Below, piece by piece: positions 24,353 to 32,498 of a DNA stretch of 64,000 nucleotides (position 1 is the first letter of the stretch; the number at the start of each line of letters is the position of its first letter). A program made the translations under genes and the position numbers. Location: contig UREN01000001.1 in NCBI GenBank assembly GCA_900546885.1, positions 6,318 through 70,317 of the forward strand, given 5' to 3'. The DNA is from an uncultured Oscillospiraceae bacterium (lineage in GTDB: Bacteria > Bacillota > Clostridia > Oscillospirales > Ruminococcaceae). Under the pieces are notes generated by a model, which saw nothing but the letters and a program-made list of their open reading frames with translations, was not told where the DNA came from and did no database searches.

Positions 24353-25039
24353 ATGGATATCATTGGCCTGATGGGCGCCATGGAGGATGAAATTGCCCCT
24401 CTGGCAGCCTGCATGGTGGCAAAAGAAAGCACCTCCCTTGGCGGCATCCGCTTTACCAGCGGCCTGCTGGGCGGCAAAAAGGTGGTGCTGTGCTGTGCCG
24501 GCATGGGCAAGGCACAGGCTGCGGCTGCTACACAGCTGCTGTGCACCCATTTTGGGGCCACGGCCATTGTGTTTTCCGGCATTGCCGGCAACATGACAGA
24601 CAAAATTGGCGTGGGCGATGTGTGCCTGGGCGGTACGCTGGTTTACCACGACGGCGAGCCGCGCATGTTTGCCGAGACATACCCCCACCAGCAGGAATTT
24701 CACTCGGACGCGCGCCTGCTGGCCGCAGCCGCCTCAGCCTGCGAAGTGGCCGGGGTAAAACATATCGTAGGCAAAATTGCCACCGGAGACCGGTTTGTGG
24801 GCGACAAGGCCACCAAAGAGGCCATTGCCGCAAAATGCGCGCCCGATTGCGTGGAGATGGAGGGGGCGGCCGTGGCGCACATTGCAGCAAAGAACAACGT
24901 GCCGTTCGTCATTCTGCGCGCCATGAGCGACAACGCAGATGAAAGCGCATATGAAACGCTGGTGGTAAAACAGTTTGATGTGGGCGAATATTGCCGCACC
25001 GCCGCCAAAATCAGCGCCGCCCTCATTGCGGCACTGTAA
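24353..25039 (+). CDS. mtnN: 5'-methylthioadenosine/S-adenosylhomocysteine nucleosidase
   Basis: Hydrolyses MTA, SAH and 5'-deoxyadenosine to adenine and the thioribose, clearing products of SAM-using enzymes. 228 residues, standard size; AAAGGAG lies upstream of ATG 24353. The key residues are visible: Glu in GAMEDEI (about 12), Glu in EMEGAAVAHIA (about 173), and the catalytic Asp in RAMSDNADE (about 196). A strong terminator follows. Confidence 0.96.
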   Translation: MDIIGLMGAMEDEIAPLAACMVAKESTSLGGIRFTSGLLGGKKVVLCCAGMGKAQAAAATQLLCTHFGATAIVFSGIAGNMTDKIGVGDVCLGGTLVYHDGEPRMFAETYPHQQEFHSDARLLAAAASACEVAGVKHIVGKIATGDRFVGDKATKEAIAAKCAPDCVEMEGAAVAHIAAKNNVPFVILRAMSDNADESAYETLVVKQFDVGEYCRTAAKISAALIAAL

Positions 25040-25051
25040 CCGCAAAAAACA

Positions 25052-25083
25052 AACGGCACAGCCCCGCGGGGCTGTGCCGTTTT
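25052..25083 (+). terminator. Terminator after the nucleosidase gene (bidirectional)
   Basis: 14-bp perfect stem AACGGCACAGCCCC / GGGGCTGTGCCGTT, followed by further T; A-rich on the other side, so it may also end the converging GntR gene. Confidence 0.85.
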
Positions 25084-25115
25084 CCATTTTCAGGCGCAAA
25101 GGCCCGCCATGCCGG

Positions 25116-25844
25116 CTATGGAATGTCAAACGCGTAGCGGCTGGCGACAATGAAGTTATCTGACACGGTTACCGGCCTGCCGTTTTCCAGCGTAAGGCAC
25201 GAGCGCATCTCAAACAGCGGCTCGCCCTCCGGCACGCCAAGCAGGCGGGCGTTTTCGGCGTCTGCCCGCACCATCTCCAAATGGCAGGTGCTTGTGCCCA
25301 CGGGGCACAGGCCCTTGCGCTGCAAAAGCGGGTACAGAGGGGCGTTTAAATTTTCCTTTTGCAAAAACGCATACGGCTCGTAGGGGTATATGGCGTTCTC
25401 TACCATCACGGGTTCTGCGTCCGCCGTAAGCAGGCGCTGCGTCTGCAGCACCCGCGCCCCGGCAGCAAGGCCAAACTGCTGCTGTTCCTCCGGCGTGGCT
25501 CTGCGCGCCGCGCAGGCCAGCAGCCGGTGCGCCGCGCGCATACCGCACTTGTCACAGGCGTCCTGAAAACTCAACACGTTCACAATTTTGCGGTGAAGCT
25601 TCGGCTTCGAGACAAACGTCCCCTTGCCCTGTTTGCGCACCAGGCAGCCCTGGCCGCACAGCTCGTCCACAGCCGTGCGCACCGTGCGGCGGCTTACCTG
25701 GTAGTGCTCCATCAGTTCCTGCTCGCTGGGCAGCCTGTCGCCTGCCTTCAGCTCGCCCGCTTCTATTTTCTGCTTGATGCCTTCCAAAATCTGCCTGTAT
25801 AACGGAATGGTAGATTGCCGCAAACGGCCTGCGCTTTGTTCCAT
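25116..25844 (-). CDS. GntR/HutC-family regulator (UTRA domain)
   Basis: 242 residues from ATG 25844 (AAAAGGGA upstream). The winged helix lies in residues about 12-80 (EQELMEHYQVSRRTVRTAV, RKQGKGTFVS). The UTRA sensor fills residues about 95-240, with QRLLTADAEPVMVENAIYPYE and VTVSDNFIVAS. It is transcribed away from the NagB-like/PfkB operon, so it is probably the local repressor; NagR/YvoA, a well-known relative, responds to glucosamine or N-acetylglucosamine phosphates. The actual effector here should be the substrate of the neighbouring, altered NagB-like enzyme. Confidence 0.9.
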   Translation of the reverse strand: MEQSAGRLRQSTIPLYRQILEGIKQKIEAGELKAGDRLPSEQELMEHYQVSRRTVRTAVDELCGQGCLVRKQGKGTFVSKPKLHRKIVNVLSFQDACDKCGMRAAHRLLACAARRATPEEQQQFGLAAGARVLQTQRLLTADAEPVMVENAIYPYEPYAFLQKENLNAPLYPLLQRKGLCPVGTSTCHLEMVRADAENARLLGVPEGEPLFEMRSCLTLENGRPVTVSDNFIVASRYAFDIP

Positions 25845-25935
25845 GTTCTCGTCCCTTTTCCCAACAGGCGGCAATTCTGCACACAAACAAGGCGGCCCTG
25901 CCGCCTTTGCCTGCTGGCCGCACTATTTTGGGGAT

Positions 25936-25964
25936 ATCATAGCATACCCTGTATTGCTTTTCAA
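25936..25964 (-). promoter_or_regulatory. Promoter of the second GntR gene
   Basis: Minus-strand TTGAAA (25959-25964), 17-bp spacer, TATGAT (25936-25941). Confidence 0.7.
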
Positions 25965-26071
25965 GAAAGGCGCCTGGCATTGTCAGCTTTTTTCATCCGT
26001 TTTGAGTTGTCTCTCCGGTTCTATTGGTAAGAGCGCACAAAACGTGCCGCAGATATTTAGTAAAATGCCTA

Positions 26072-26134
26072 TTTCATTGCACATCGCTTGAAAAGAGGCA
26101 TTTTGGCCTTTATACTTATAACGTAACATAACGT
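26072..26134 (+). promoter_or_regulatory. Promoter and candidate operators of the NagB-like operon
   Basis: TTGAAA (26088-26093), 17-bp spacer, TATACT (26111-26116). The -35 is enclosed by a perfect 9-bp inverted repeat AAAATGCCT (26072-26080) / AGGCATTTT (26096-26104). Two direct copies of ATAACGT (26118-26124 and 26128-26134), spaced exactly 10 bp, cover the predicted start of transcription and are a candidate repressor site. Confidence 0.65.
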
Positions 26135-26194
26135 CCCGTATCATTCCGGCCGAGCAGCCGCCGGGGCGTATGAAACGGAAAGGAACGATGTGGT

Positions 26195-27100
26195 ATGCAG
26201 GAATACCGTATTTCCCGGGAAGAGATGCTGCACTGGTGCAGCATCCCGAAAGAAGAGCTGGCGCACCACCCCGAGAGCAAAGTGCAGCATTTCATCATGA
26301 AAAAAGAGCGGCAGCAGGTCATGAATGTGGCCGCCGACATGATGTGTGAAGAACTTGTGCGCAACAATGCCGCGGGCAGGCCCACCAAGTGGGTGCTGGG
26401 CAGCGGCCCGGCAGACCATTACCCCCGTTTCATCGAGCGCGTGAACCGCGAGCGCATCAGCCTGAAAAACTTATATGTGTTCCAAATGGACGAATGCCTG
26501 GACTGGGAAGGGCGCAAATACCCTTTGGGCGTGCACAAAATGAGCTGCGAAGGCCGTATGCGCGCACAGTTTTACGACCAGATAGACCCCGAGCTGAATG
26601 TGCCGGAAAGCCAGCGCATCTGGCCCACACTGGAGGACCTGGACGGCCCGGACAGGCTGTGCGAGCAGATGGGCGGCATTGACACCGTGTGGGCCGGCGT
26701 GGGCTACAAGGGCCTGGTGGCCAACAACGAAACCCCGCTGGACCCTTATCAGCGCGTGACGCTGGAGCAATACGCCAACTCGCGCACGCGCGTGGTGTAC
26801 TGCACACCGGATAATATCATCCAGTACAGCGAGCGGGATTTTGGGGGCTGCTACGACCTGTGCAACCCCATGATGCTCACCATCGGCATGAAGGTGATGC
26901 TTTCGGCAAAGCGCGCCGTATATATGATTACCACCGGCTCGTGGAAAAAAACCGTGCTGCGCGTGGCCATGTTCAGCGAGCCCACGCTGGAATATCCGGT
27001 GACGCTGTTCCCCAAATATGTGCCGGACATTACGCTTTTGTGCGATGAATTCACGGCAGACCATCCGCTGAGCCACCCGAACAACCTTGTGTGCGAATGA
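26195..27100 (+). CDS. Glucosamine-6-phosphate deaminase-like protein lacking catalytic residues
   Basis: 301-residue protein of the NagB/RpiA-like isomerase fold; classical NagB is about 240-266 residues. The Asp of the ring-opening site is present (QMDECLDW; E. coli Asp72). The hallmark GxGxDGHIAFNEP appears as GVGYKGLVANNETP: the catalytic Asp141 and His143 are Lys and Leu, while Glu148 stays. The following SRTRVV and CNPMMLTIGMKVML match the NagB segments SRTR and TVGVGTLL. So the fold is clear, but ordinary deamination of glucosamine 6-phosphate is doubtful. It is first in an operon with a PfkB kinase and divergent from a GntR regulator, which suggests a sugar or amino-sugar pathway. Confidence 0.78.
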   Translation: MQEYRISREEMLHWCSIPKEELAHHPESKVQHFIMKKERQQVMNVAADMMCEELVRNNAAGRPTKWVLGSGPADHYPRFIERVNRERISLKNLYVFQMDECLDWEGRKYPLGVHKMSCEGRMRAQFYDQIDPELNVPESQRIWPTLEDLDGPDRLCEQMGGIDTVWAGVGYKGLVANNETPLDPYQRVTLEQYANSRTRVVYCTPDNIIQYSERDFGGCYDLCNPMMLTIGMKVMLSAKRAVYMITTGSWKKTVLRVAMFSEPTLEYPVTLFPKYVPDITLLCDEFTADHPLSHPNNLVCE

Positions 27101-27113
27101 AAGGAAGGCGCGT

Positions 27114-28064
27114 ATGAAGCCTGTGGATGTGCTGGTGCTGAACAACATTGGCGGCGGGTTTGACATTCTGGTAAAGCGCCTGCCGAACCCGCATGAAACC
27201 ATTATGATGAAGCAGATGCGCCTGACAGAAGACCTTGCCAAGGGCGGCAACGTGGCCGTGGCCCTTGCGCGCCTGGGTGTTTCGTGCGCCATCATTGGCA
27301 AAATTGGGGACGACGAGGCCGGAAAGCGAGACCTTGGCTGGATGCAGGCCGCCGGGGTGGACACCGGCGAAGTGCTTGTAAGCCCGGACGTGGCCACCGG
27401 CCAGGGCATTGGCATCATTGCCGAAAACGGCGATAATATCCTCATCACGGGCGAGAGCTCCAGCGAAAAGCTCACCTGGGAAGAGGTGCAGGCCGCCATG
27501 CTGCGCCGCAGGGGCGCAGGGTATTTCATCACCGGCCTTGAAGTGCGCATGCCGCTGGTGCTGCGCGCCATCCAGCTGGCCAAACAGCTGGGCATGCGGG
27601 TGATGTTCAACCCCAGCCCTGTGCCGGAGGGCGGCCTGCCCGCCCCGCTGCACGATGTGGACGACTTTTTCGTGAACGAGGTGGAAGCCCAGCTGCTTTT
27701 GGGCCTGCCCGCCGCCGAAATAGACAACACCTTTGACCCGCGCGGCGTGTGCGAGGCGCTGCGCGCGCGTTACCAGCCCGCCCGCGTGTTCCTCACGCTG
27801 GGCGCCAAAGGCAGCTATTGCCTGGACGGGCGGCAATTCTTTTTCACGCCGCCCGTGCCCGTCACTGCAGTGGACAGCTGCGGCGCAGGCGACGGTTACC
27901 TTGCCGCCGTGGCAGCAAACCTGGTGTGGGGCAAGCCGCTGCCGCAGGCTTGCCGCTGGGCTGCGGGCTATTCCGCCTATGCTGTTACGCAGCGCGAGTG
28001 CCTGCCCGGCTATGCCAGCCGGGCCACTGTGGAAGCATTTCTGGCCGCACATGGCGGCGCCTGA
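27114..28064 (+). CDS. PfkB/ribokinase-family sugar kinase
   Basis: 316 residues from ATG 27114, with GGAAGG 5 bases upstream and 13 bases after the NagB-like stop. Signature 1 region is GGNVAVALARLGV preceded by MRLTEDLAKG, and signature 2 is VDSCGAGDGYLAA, with the catalytic Asp in GAGD. The N-terminal VLVLNNIGGGFDILVKRLP is less usual than the ribokinase DxxG motif. The paired NagB-like gene suggests that the two enzymes act in sequence on one sugar. Substrate unknown; distinct from the kinase at 8403-9380 (they share only family motifs). Confidence 0.9.
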   Translation: MKPVDVLVLNNIGGGFDILVKRLPNPHETIMMKQMRLTEDLAKGGNVAVALARLGVSCAIIGKIGDDEAGKRDLGWMQAAGVDTGEVLVSPDVATGQGIGIIAENGDNILITGESSSEKLTWEEVQAAMLRRRGAGYFITGLEVRMPLVLRAIQLAKQLGMRVMFNPSPVPEGGLPAPLHDVDDFFVNEVEAQLLLGLPAAEIDNTFDPRGVCEALRARYQPARVFLTLGAKGSYCLDGRQFFFTPPVPVTAVDSCGAGDGYLAAVAANLVWGKPLPQACRWAAGYSAYAVTQRECLPGYASRATVEAFLAAHGGA

Positions 28065-28180
28065 AGGCGTGTTTTGCCGCGGCCCCGGCCGCGCTTGCTT
28101 CACCTTTCTGATGCTTTGTCTCTATCCATGTTTCTTCATGCGGCAAGCTTTCTCTCCGCCTGACGCATGCCGGGGCACAG

Positions 28181-28218
28181 AAAAAGCCGCGCCCATTTTA
28201 CAATGGGCGCGGCTTTTT
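28181..28218 (+). terminator. Bidirectional terminator between the PfkB gene and the helical protein gene
   Basis: 17-bp perfect stem AAAAAGCCGCGCCCATT / AATGGGCGCGGCTTTTT with a TTAC loop. Confidence 0.92.
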
Positions 28219-28229
28219 TAAAAAAGGCG

Positions 28230-28661
28230 TCACAAGAACTGGGCAAGCTGGCCTGCATAGGCATTTTCCGCATGCTGCAGGCGCTGGGCCAACGCCACGG
28301 CGCCGGGGTTGGCGTTCTCGGCCTCCTTGATGGCCATCGTGAGGTCTGTCACGCCCATATGGTTGCCCTCTATCATCATTTGGGCCAGGTTGCGCGAAGA
28401 GGCATCGCGCATTGTTTTCATGGCAATACCCATCTGGGCGCTCATCTTTGCCATGGCGCTTTCGGGCTTTACCTCACAGCCGTCCGCCGCCAGCATCGCG
28501 CGGGCGCGGTTCGATATATCCTCGTGGGTGGCAAGCTGCTCGTGTATCTTCTTTTTCAGCTCGGCGTCCTTGGTAATGCCAATCAGCTTGTTCAGCGTGG
28601 TTTGGCACATCTGTGTGTTCTTCACCACAGCGCCCAGCAGTTTCTGCGTCTGGCTGTCCAT
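28230..28661 (-). CDS. All-helical protein of unknown function
   Basis: 143 residues with AGAAGGAGAG upstream of ATG 28661. I do not recognise a named family. The sequence predicts four amphipathic helices in the manner of a ferritin-like or DUF2383-type bundle: N-terminal MDSQTQKLLGAVVKNTQM, a helix rich in Lys/Glu, a Met-rich stretch (SAMAKMSAQMGIAMKTM), and a C-terminal helix. No ExxH iron ligands are evident. There is no signal peptide, so it should be cytosolic. Monocistronic, between two units unrelated to it. Confidence 0.7.
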   Translation of the reverse strand: MDSQTQKLLGAVVKNTQMCQTTLNKLIGITKDAELKKKIHEQLATHEDISNRARAMLAADGCEVKPESAMAKMSAQMGIAMKTMRDASSRNLAQMMIEGNHMGVTDLTMAIKEAENANPGAVALAQRLQHAENAYAGQLAQFL

Positions 28662-28796
28662 ATCGCGTCTCTCCTTCTCTGCGGTTTGGCTTGGCTTTGG
28701 CGCGCCAGGCGTCTGCGGCCTTTGCGCGCCGTGGTTAGTATGCGCAGGTGCAGCCTGAAAATACCTGTTCGCAGAGAATGGGGCGGCGCCGCAGGC

Positions 28797-30275
28797 TTAC
28801 GCCCTGCCGTACCTTTCGCACACAGTGCGGATGTGCCTTGCCAGCTTGGGCGTCAAAGCGTCCGCTTCACAGCGCCAGCGCCAGTTGCTGCCGCCTATGG
28901 TGCCCGGGGTGTTGATGCGCCCCGCTTTGCCAAGGCCCAGCCAATCAGCCATGGGCACCACGGCCAGCCGGGCCGGGCTTTGCAGCACCCCGCGCAGAAG
29001 GCCCGCGGTCTCGCCCTCTTCGGCAGAAAGGCCCAAATATGCCCGCGCGTGGCGCTTTTCCTTTGCGCGGGCGGTGCGCCACCAGTCCAGCAGGGTGGTG
29101 TTGTCGTGCGTGCCCGGGTATGCCACGCAGTTTTCCGTATAGTTGTGGGGCAAATGGTCGTTGCCAGGGCCCGCGCCGAAAGCAAACTGCAGCACCTTCA
29201 TGCCGGGGAAGCCTGTCTCATTCCGCAGCACGCGCACACTTTCAAACATCTCGCCCAAATCTTCCGCCACGATGCCGGCGCCCGGCACAGCGCGCAGCAC
29301 CTCGCGCCACAGACGCATGCCCGGCCCCTGCCGCCATTCGCCTTTCCGCGCGTTGGGCGCACCATAGGGGATGGCGTAATAGGTGTCAAACCCGCGGAAG
29401 TGGTCGATGCGCACGGCATCGTACAATTCCAGCGCAAAGCGCACGCGCTTGATCCACCACGCATACTGTGTATGTTCATGCCAGGCCCAGTTATACAGCG
29501 GGTTGCCCCACAGCTGGCCGTCGGCCGAAAAATAATCTGGCGGGCAGCCCGCCACCTCTTTGGGCAGGCCCGCCTCGTCCAGCCAGAACAGTTCGCGCCC
29601 GGCCCAGACATCGGCAGAATCGGGCGAGACATAAATGGGGATATCCCCCAAAATGCGCACGCCCTTTTCATTCGCATAAGCTTTCAGCGCACGCCACTGG
29701 GCAAAAAACTGGTACTGGCAGAATTTCCAAAAGTGCACCTCGGTTTCGTGCCGGGCATACAGCTCTTGAATGGCGCCTGCCTCATGCATGCGCAGCGCCT
29801 CGGGCCACTGCTGGTAATGCCTGCCCCCCTCAAGGCCCTTTGCCGTCATGAACAGGGCATAGTCTTCCAGCCACCAGCCCTGTTCGTAACAAAAGTGATA
29901 GTAATCGTCCGGGTACCATTTGGAAAACCGTGCAAATGCCTTGCGCAGCACAGAAAAATGCGTCTCGCGCACGGCGTCATAATCCACCGCGGCGGGCGTT
30001 TTTCCAAAGGGCAGGGCGGCATATTCTTCCCGCTTCAAAAGGCCCTTTTTGCGCAAAGGCTCAAAATCGATAAAATAAGGGCTGGCCGCAAAGGCCGAAC
30101 AGCTTTGATACGGGCTGTTGCCAAACCCTGTGGGCGACAGCGGCAATATCTGCCACACGCGCTGGCCCGCGCGGGCCAGAAAATCTACAAAATCATAAGC
30201 ACTCTTGCCCAGCGTGCCAATGCCAAACGGCCCCGGCAGGCTGGAAACCGGCATCAGAATGCCGCTCTCCCGCAT
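28797..30275 (-). CDS. malQ: 4-alpha-glucanotransferase (amylomaltase, GH77)
   Basis: Transfers alpha-1,4-glucan segments between maltodextrins, serving maltose/glycogen metabolism in the cytosol. 492 residues from ATG 30275 (GGGAGGG upstream), the usual bacterial size. Visible: the N-terminal ESGILMPVSSLPGPFGIGTLG, the substrate loop SPTGFGNSPYQS, the nucleophile Asp in VRIDHFRGF, the acid/base Glu in IVAEDLGEM, and the third acidic residue in YPGTHDNTT. It is divergent from the AlaX-type gene. No other maltodextrin gene is in the window. Confidence 0.96.
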   Translation of the reverse strand: MRESGILMPVSSLPGPFGIGTLGKSAYDFVDFLARAGQRVWQILPLSPTGFGNSPYQSCSAFAASPYFIDFEPLRKKGLLKREEYAALPFGKTPAAVDYDAVRETHFSVLRKAFARFSKWYPDDYYHFCYEQGWWLEDYALFMTAKGLEGGRHYQQWPEALRMHEAGAIQELYARHETEVHFWKFCQYQFFAQWRALKAYANEKGVRILGDIPIYVSPDSADVWAGRELFWLDEAGLPKEVAGCPPDYFSADGQLWGNPLYNWAWHEHTQYAWWIKRVRFALELYDAVRIDHFRGFDTYYAIPYGAPNARKGEWRQGPGMRLWREVLRAVPGAGIVAEDLGEMFESVRVLRNETGFPGMKVLQFAFGAGPGNDHLPHNYTENCVAYPGTHDNTTLLDWWRTARAKEKRHARAYLGLSAEEGETAGLLRGVLQSPARLAVVPMADWLGLGKAGRINTPGTIGGSNWRWRCEADALTPKLARHIRTVCERYGRA

Positions 30276-30329
30276 AAAAGGTCCCTCCCACCGCGCGCCG
30301 CCCGGGCAGCACGCCTTGCAATTATTTGC

Positions 30330-30355
30330 ATTATAGTACAAAACCGGTGGTTTTG
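30330..30355 (-). promoter_or_regulatory. malQ -10 box with adjoining inverted repeat
   Basis: Minus-strand TATAAT (30330-30335). No -35 match lies at 17 bp; instead the spacer holds a perfect inverted repeat CAAAACC-N3-GGTTTTG (30339-30355), a candidate operator for a sugar-responsive regulator. Confidence 0.5.
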
Positions 30356-30461
30356 GTATACAAAAAATCGGCGCTTTATTTAGTGCTTTTGCCAAAAACG
30401 TATGATAAAATTGAAAAAAGACGACACGCGGCCGCCAGCGGCCCAAAAAGGAGGGCCTGCC

Positions 30462-31631
30462 ATGGCCGGGACAAAAAGGCTGTACCATCAAGACGCATAC
30501 CTGCGGGAATTCTGTGCCAAAGTGCTTTCCTGTACGCCCTGCCCGGACGGCCGCTTCGCCGTGGCGCTGGACGAAACGGCCTTTTACCCCGAGGGCGGCG
30601 GCCAGCCTGCCGACCACGGCGCACTGGGGCCCGCCCGCGTGGTGGACGTGCAGCTTCAGGGCGAAACCATTCTGCACTACACCACTGCGCCGCTGCACAC
30701 GGGCGAGACGGTGCAGGGAAATATCGACTGGGCGCGCCGGTTCGACCATATGCAGCAGCACACGGGCGAGCACATCACCAGCGGCCTCATCAAAAGCCGC
30801 TTCGGCTTTGACAACCTGGGCTTTCACATGGGGCGCGAAAGCGTTGTGCTGGAATGTTCCGGCCAGCTGGATGCCGCCCAGCTGGAGGAGCTGGAGCTTG
30901 CCGTCAACGAGGTGATCTGCCGCGACGGTGAAGTGCGCGCCTGGTTCCCACGGCCGGATGAGCTGGCCGCGCTTACTTACCGCAGCAAAAAAGAGATAAC
31001 GGGTGATGTGCGCATTGTGGACGCCGCCGGGGCGGACGTTTGCGCCTGCTGCGGCACGCATGTGGCGCGCGCAGGCGAAGTGCAGCTTGCCAAATTTATT
31101 GACATCACGCGCCACAAGGGCCACACGGTGATTGAGGCCCTGTTTGGGGGGCGCGCTTTGGCCGATTACCGCAAAAAGCATGCGGCGCTTATGCAGCTTA
31201 GCGCTTTTTATTCCGCCCCGCCGCTGGAGGTGCCGCAGCGCGCGCAGGCCGAGCGCACCGCATGGGAGCAAGGCGCCCTTGCCGCGGCGCGCGTGCAACA
31301 GGCCCTGTTTGAGGCCGAGGCAAAGCTGTGCCCGCCCGGCAGGCCCGCCGTGCGCTTTTGCGAGGGCCTTTCACCGGACGGCGCGCGCCGCTATGCCTGC
31401 GCCCTGGCGGAAACCTGCCCTGCGGCGCTGGTGTTTGGCGGCAGCGAGGGCGCCTATGCCTGTGCCCTGGCCAGCCGCACGGCGGATATGCGCCCGCTGG
31501 GCACGGCGCTGGCCGCAGCGCTGGGCGGCAAGGGCGGCGGCAAGCCCGCGCTGTGGCAGGGGCGCGTTGCCTGTGCGCACAGCGACGCCGAGCGTGAAGC
31601 CGCGCGCATTTTCTCGGAGGCCAGGCTATGA
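30462..31631 (+). CDS. AlaX-type alanyl-tRNA editing hydrolase with DHHA1 domain
   Basis: Removes serine or glycine wrongly attached to tRNA-Ala. 389 residues; ATG 30462 is chosen because AAGGAGGG sits 8 bases upstream. The N-terminal part corresponds to the AlaRS-like beta-barrel (FYPEGGGQPADHG), then the zinc-binding editing site with HxxxH in QQHTGEHI (about residues 104-108) and Cys/His in CCGTHVARAGEV (about 207-212), and a C-terminal DHHA1-like domain with gly-rich LGGKGGGKP. This is the long form (AlaX-L). The stop overlaps the next start (ATGA). Confidence 0.92.
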   Translation: MAGTKRLYHQDAYLREFCAKVLSCTPCPDGRFAVALDETAFYPEGGGQPADHGALGPARVVDVQLQGETILHYTTAPLHTGETVQGNIDWARRFDHMQQHTGEHITSGLIKSRFGFDNLGFHMGRESVVLECSGQLDAAQLEELELAVNEVICRDGEVRAWFPRPDELAALTYRSKKEITGDVRIVDAAGADVCACCGTHVARAGEVQLAKFIDITRHKGHTVIEALFGGRALADYRKKHAALMQLSAFYSAPPLEVPQRAQAERTAWEQGALAAARVQQALFEAEAKLCPPGRPAVRFCEGLSPDGARRYACALAETCPAALVFGGSEGAYACALASRTADMRPLGTALAAALGGKGGGKPALWQGRVACAHSDAEREAARIFSEARL

Positions 31632-32386
31632 GCCGGCTGCCTGCAAAAGGGCGCATTGCCCTGCTGGACTGGGTGAAAGCCGCGGCCATCGTGAACATGG
31701 TGTTATACCATGCGCTGTACGATGCGGCATTTCTGTTTGGGGCAAGCGGAGCGCAGGAATTCATGCGCTCTGCCTTTGCCCATTGGTGGGAGCGTGGCAT
31801 CTGCGGCGCGTTCATTCTGGTGTCGGGCGCGCTGGCGCTGCACAGCCGCAGGCCCTACCGCCGGGCACTGGTGGTGTTCGGCGCCGGCATGCTTATCACC
31901 GCCGTGACGCTGGTGTTCACGCCGCAGTTTTCCATCTGGTTCGGCATCCTCCATTTTCTGGGGCTGGCGGGGCTTGTTACCGCGCTGGCCGCGCCCGTCC
32001 TGCGGCGTGTGCCGCCCTGGGCCGGCCTTGCCGTATGTGCGGCGCTGTTCTGGCTGACGCACACCATCCCCTATGGTCACTGGCCCTGGGGCACGCCGCT
32101 GCCGCAGGCGCTGTATGACGCAAAGTTCTTTCTGTTTCTGGGGTTTTGGCCCATGAACAGCGGCCTTACCTCCAGCGATTATTTCCCGCTGATGCCCTGG
32201 CTGTTTTTGTTCTGGGCAGGGCTATTTGCCCGGCGTGCCGCCAGCGGCACGCCCCTTGCAGCGGCATGCGCCCGCGTGCCGCGCGGCCGGGCCGCAGAAT
32301 GGCTGGCACGCCACGCCCTTGTCATTTATGTGCTGCATCAGCCCCTTGCGGCGGCGCTTGTTTGGTCTATTCTGCGCTTTGCTTGA
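31628..32386 (+). CDS. DUF1624 / heparan-alpha-glucosaminide acetyltransferase-like membrane protein
   Basis: 252 residues with about seven transmembrane helices. The N-terminal pattern RIALLDWVKAAAIVNMVLYHALYD matches the DUF1624/HGSNAT-like family in pieces (LDWVKA, YHALYD), where a conserved His in the first loop helps transmembrane acyl transfer. C-terminal LARHALVIYVLHQPL is the other family hallmark. The likely role is transfer of an acetyl or acyl group across the membrane to a glycan, but no substrate is known for bacterial members of this size. It is translationally coupled to the AlaX-type gene. Confidence 0.8.
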   Translation: MSRLPAKGRIALLDWVKAAAIVNMVLYHALYDAAFLFGASGAQEFMRSAFAHWWERGICGAFILVSGALALHSRRPYRRALVVFGAGMLITAVTLVFTPQFSIWFGILHFLGLAGLVTALAAPVLRRVPPWAGLAVCAALFWLTHTIPYGHWPWGTPLPQALYDAKFFLFLGFWPMNSGLTSSDYFPLMPWLFLFWAGLFARRAASGTPLAAACARVPRGRAAEWLARHALVIYVLHQPLAAALVWSILRFA

Positions 32387-32411
32387 AAGGGCACTGAAAA
32401 CCTGTTAAAAT
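32383..32411 (+). promoter_or_regulatory. Promoter overlapping the DUF1624 stop
   Basis: TTGAAA (32383-32388, includes the TGA stop), 17-bp spacer, TAAAAT (32406-32411); it would drive the permease and cysE. Confidence 0.65.
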
Positions 32412-32498
32412 GAAAGTGTTAACGTACAAACGGCCGCCGGGCGCGCAAAAAGGCCAAAGGGCCGGCGCGGCTGCGCGGGGAATGTGAGGCGAGACGGT

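Larger units (their letters stand above)
25845..26194. other. 350-base divergent regulatory region
   Basis: It holds the promoters listed separately for the GntR gene (minus) and the NagB-like gene (plus), their candidate operators, and a small hairpin (AAGGCGGC/GCCGCCTT near 25890) in the GntR leader. I see no coding sequence in it. Confidence 0.7.

Noticed and set aside
28167-30383. 738-codon plus-strand frame opposite malQ and the helical protein gene
   Set aside because: It crosses a strong terminator and two genes with clear family motifs; composition is unlike a protein.
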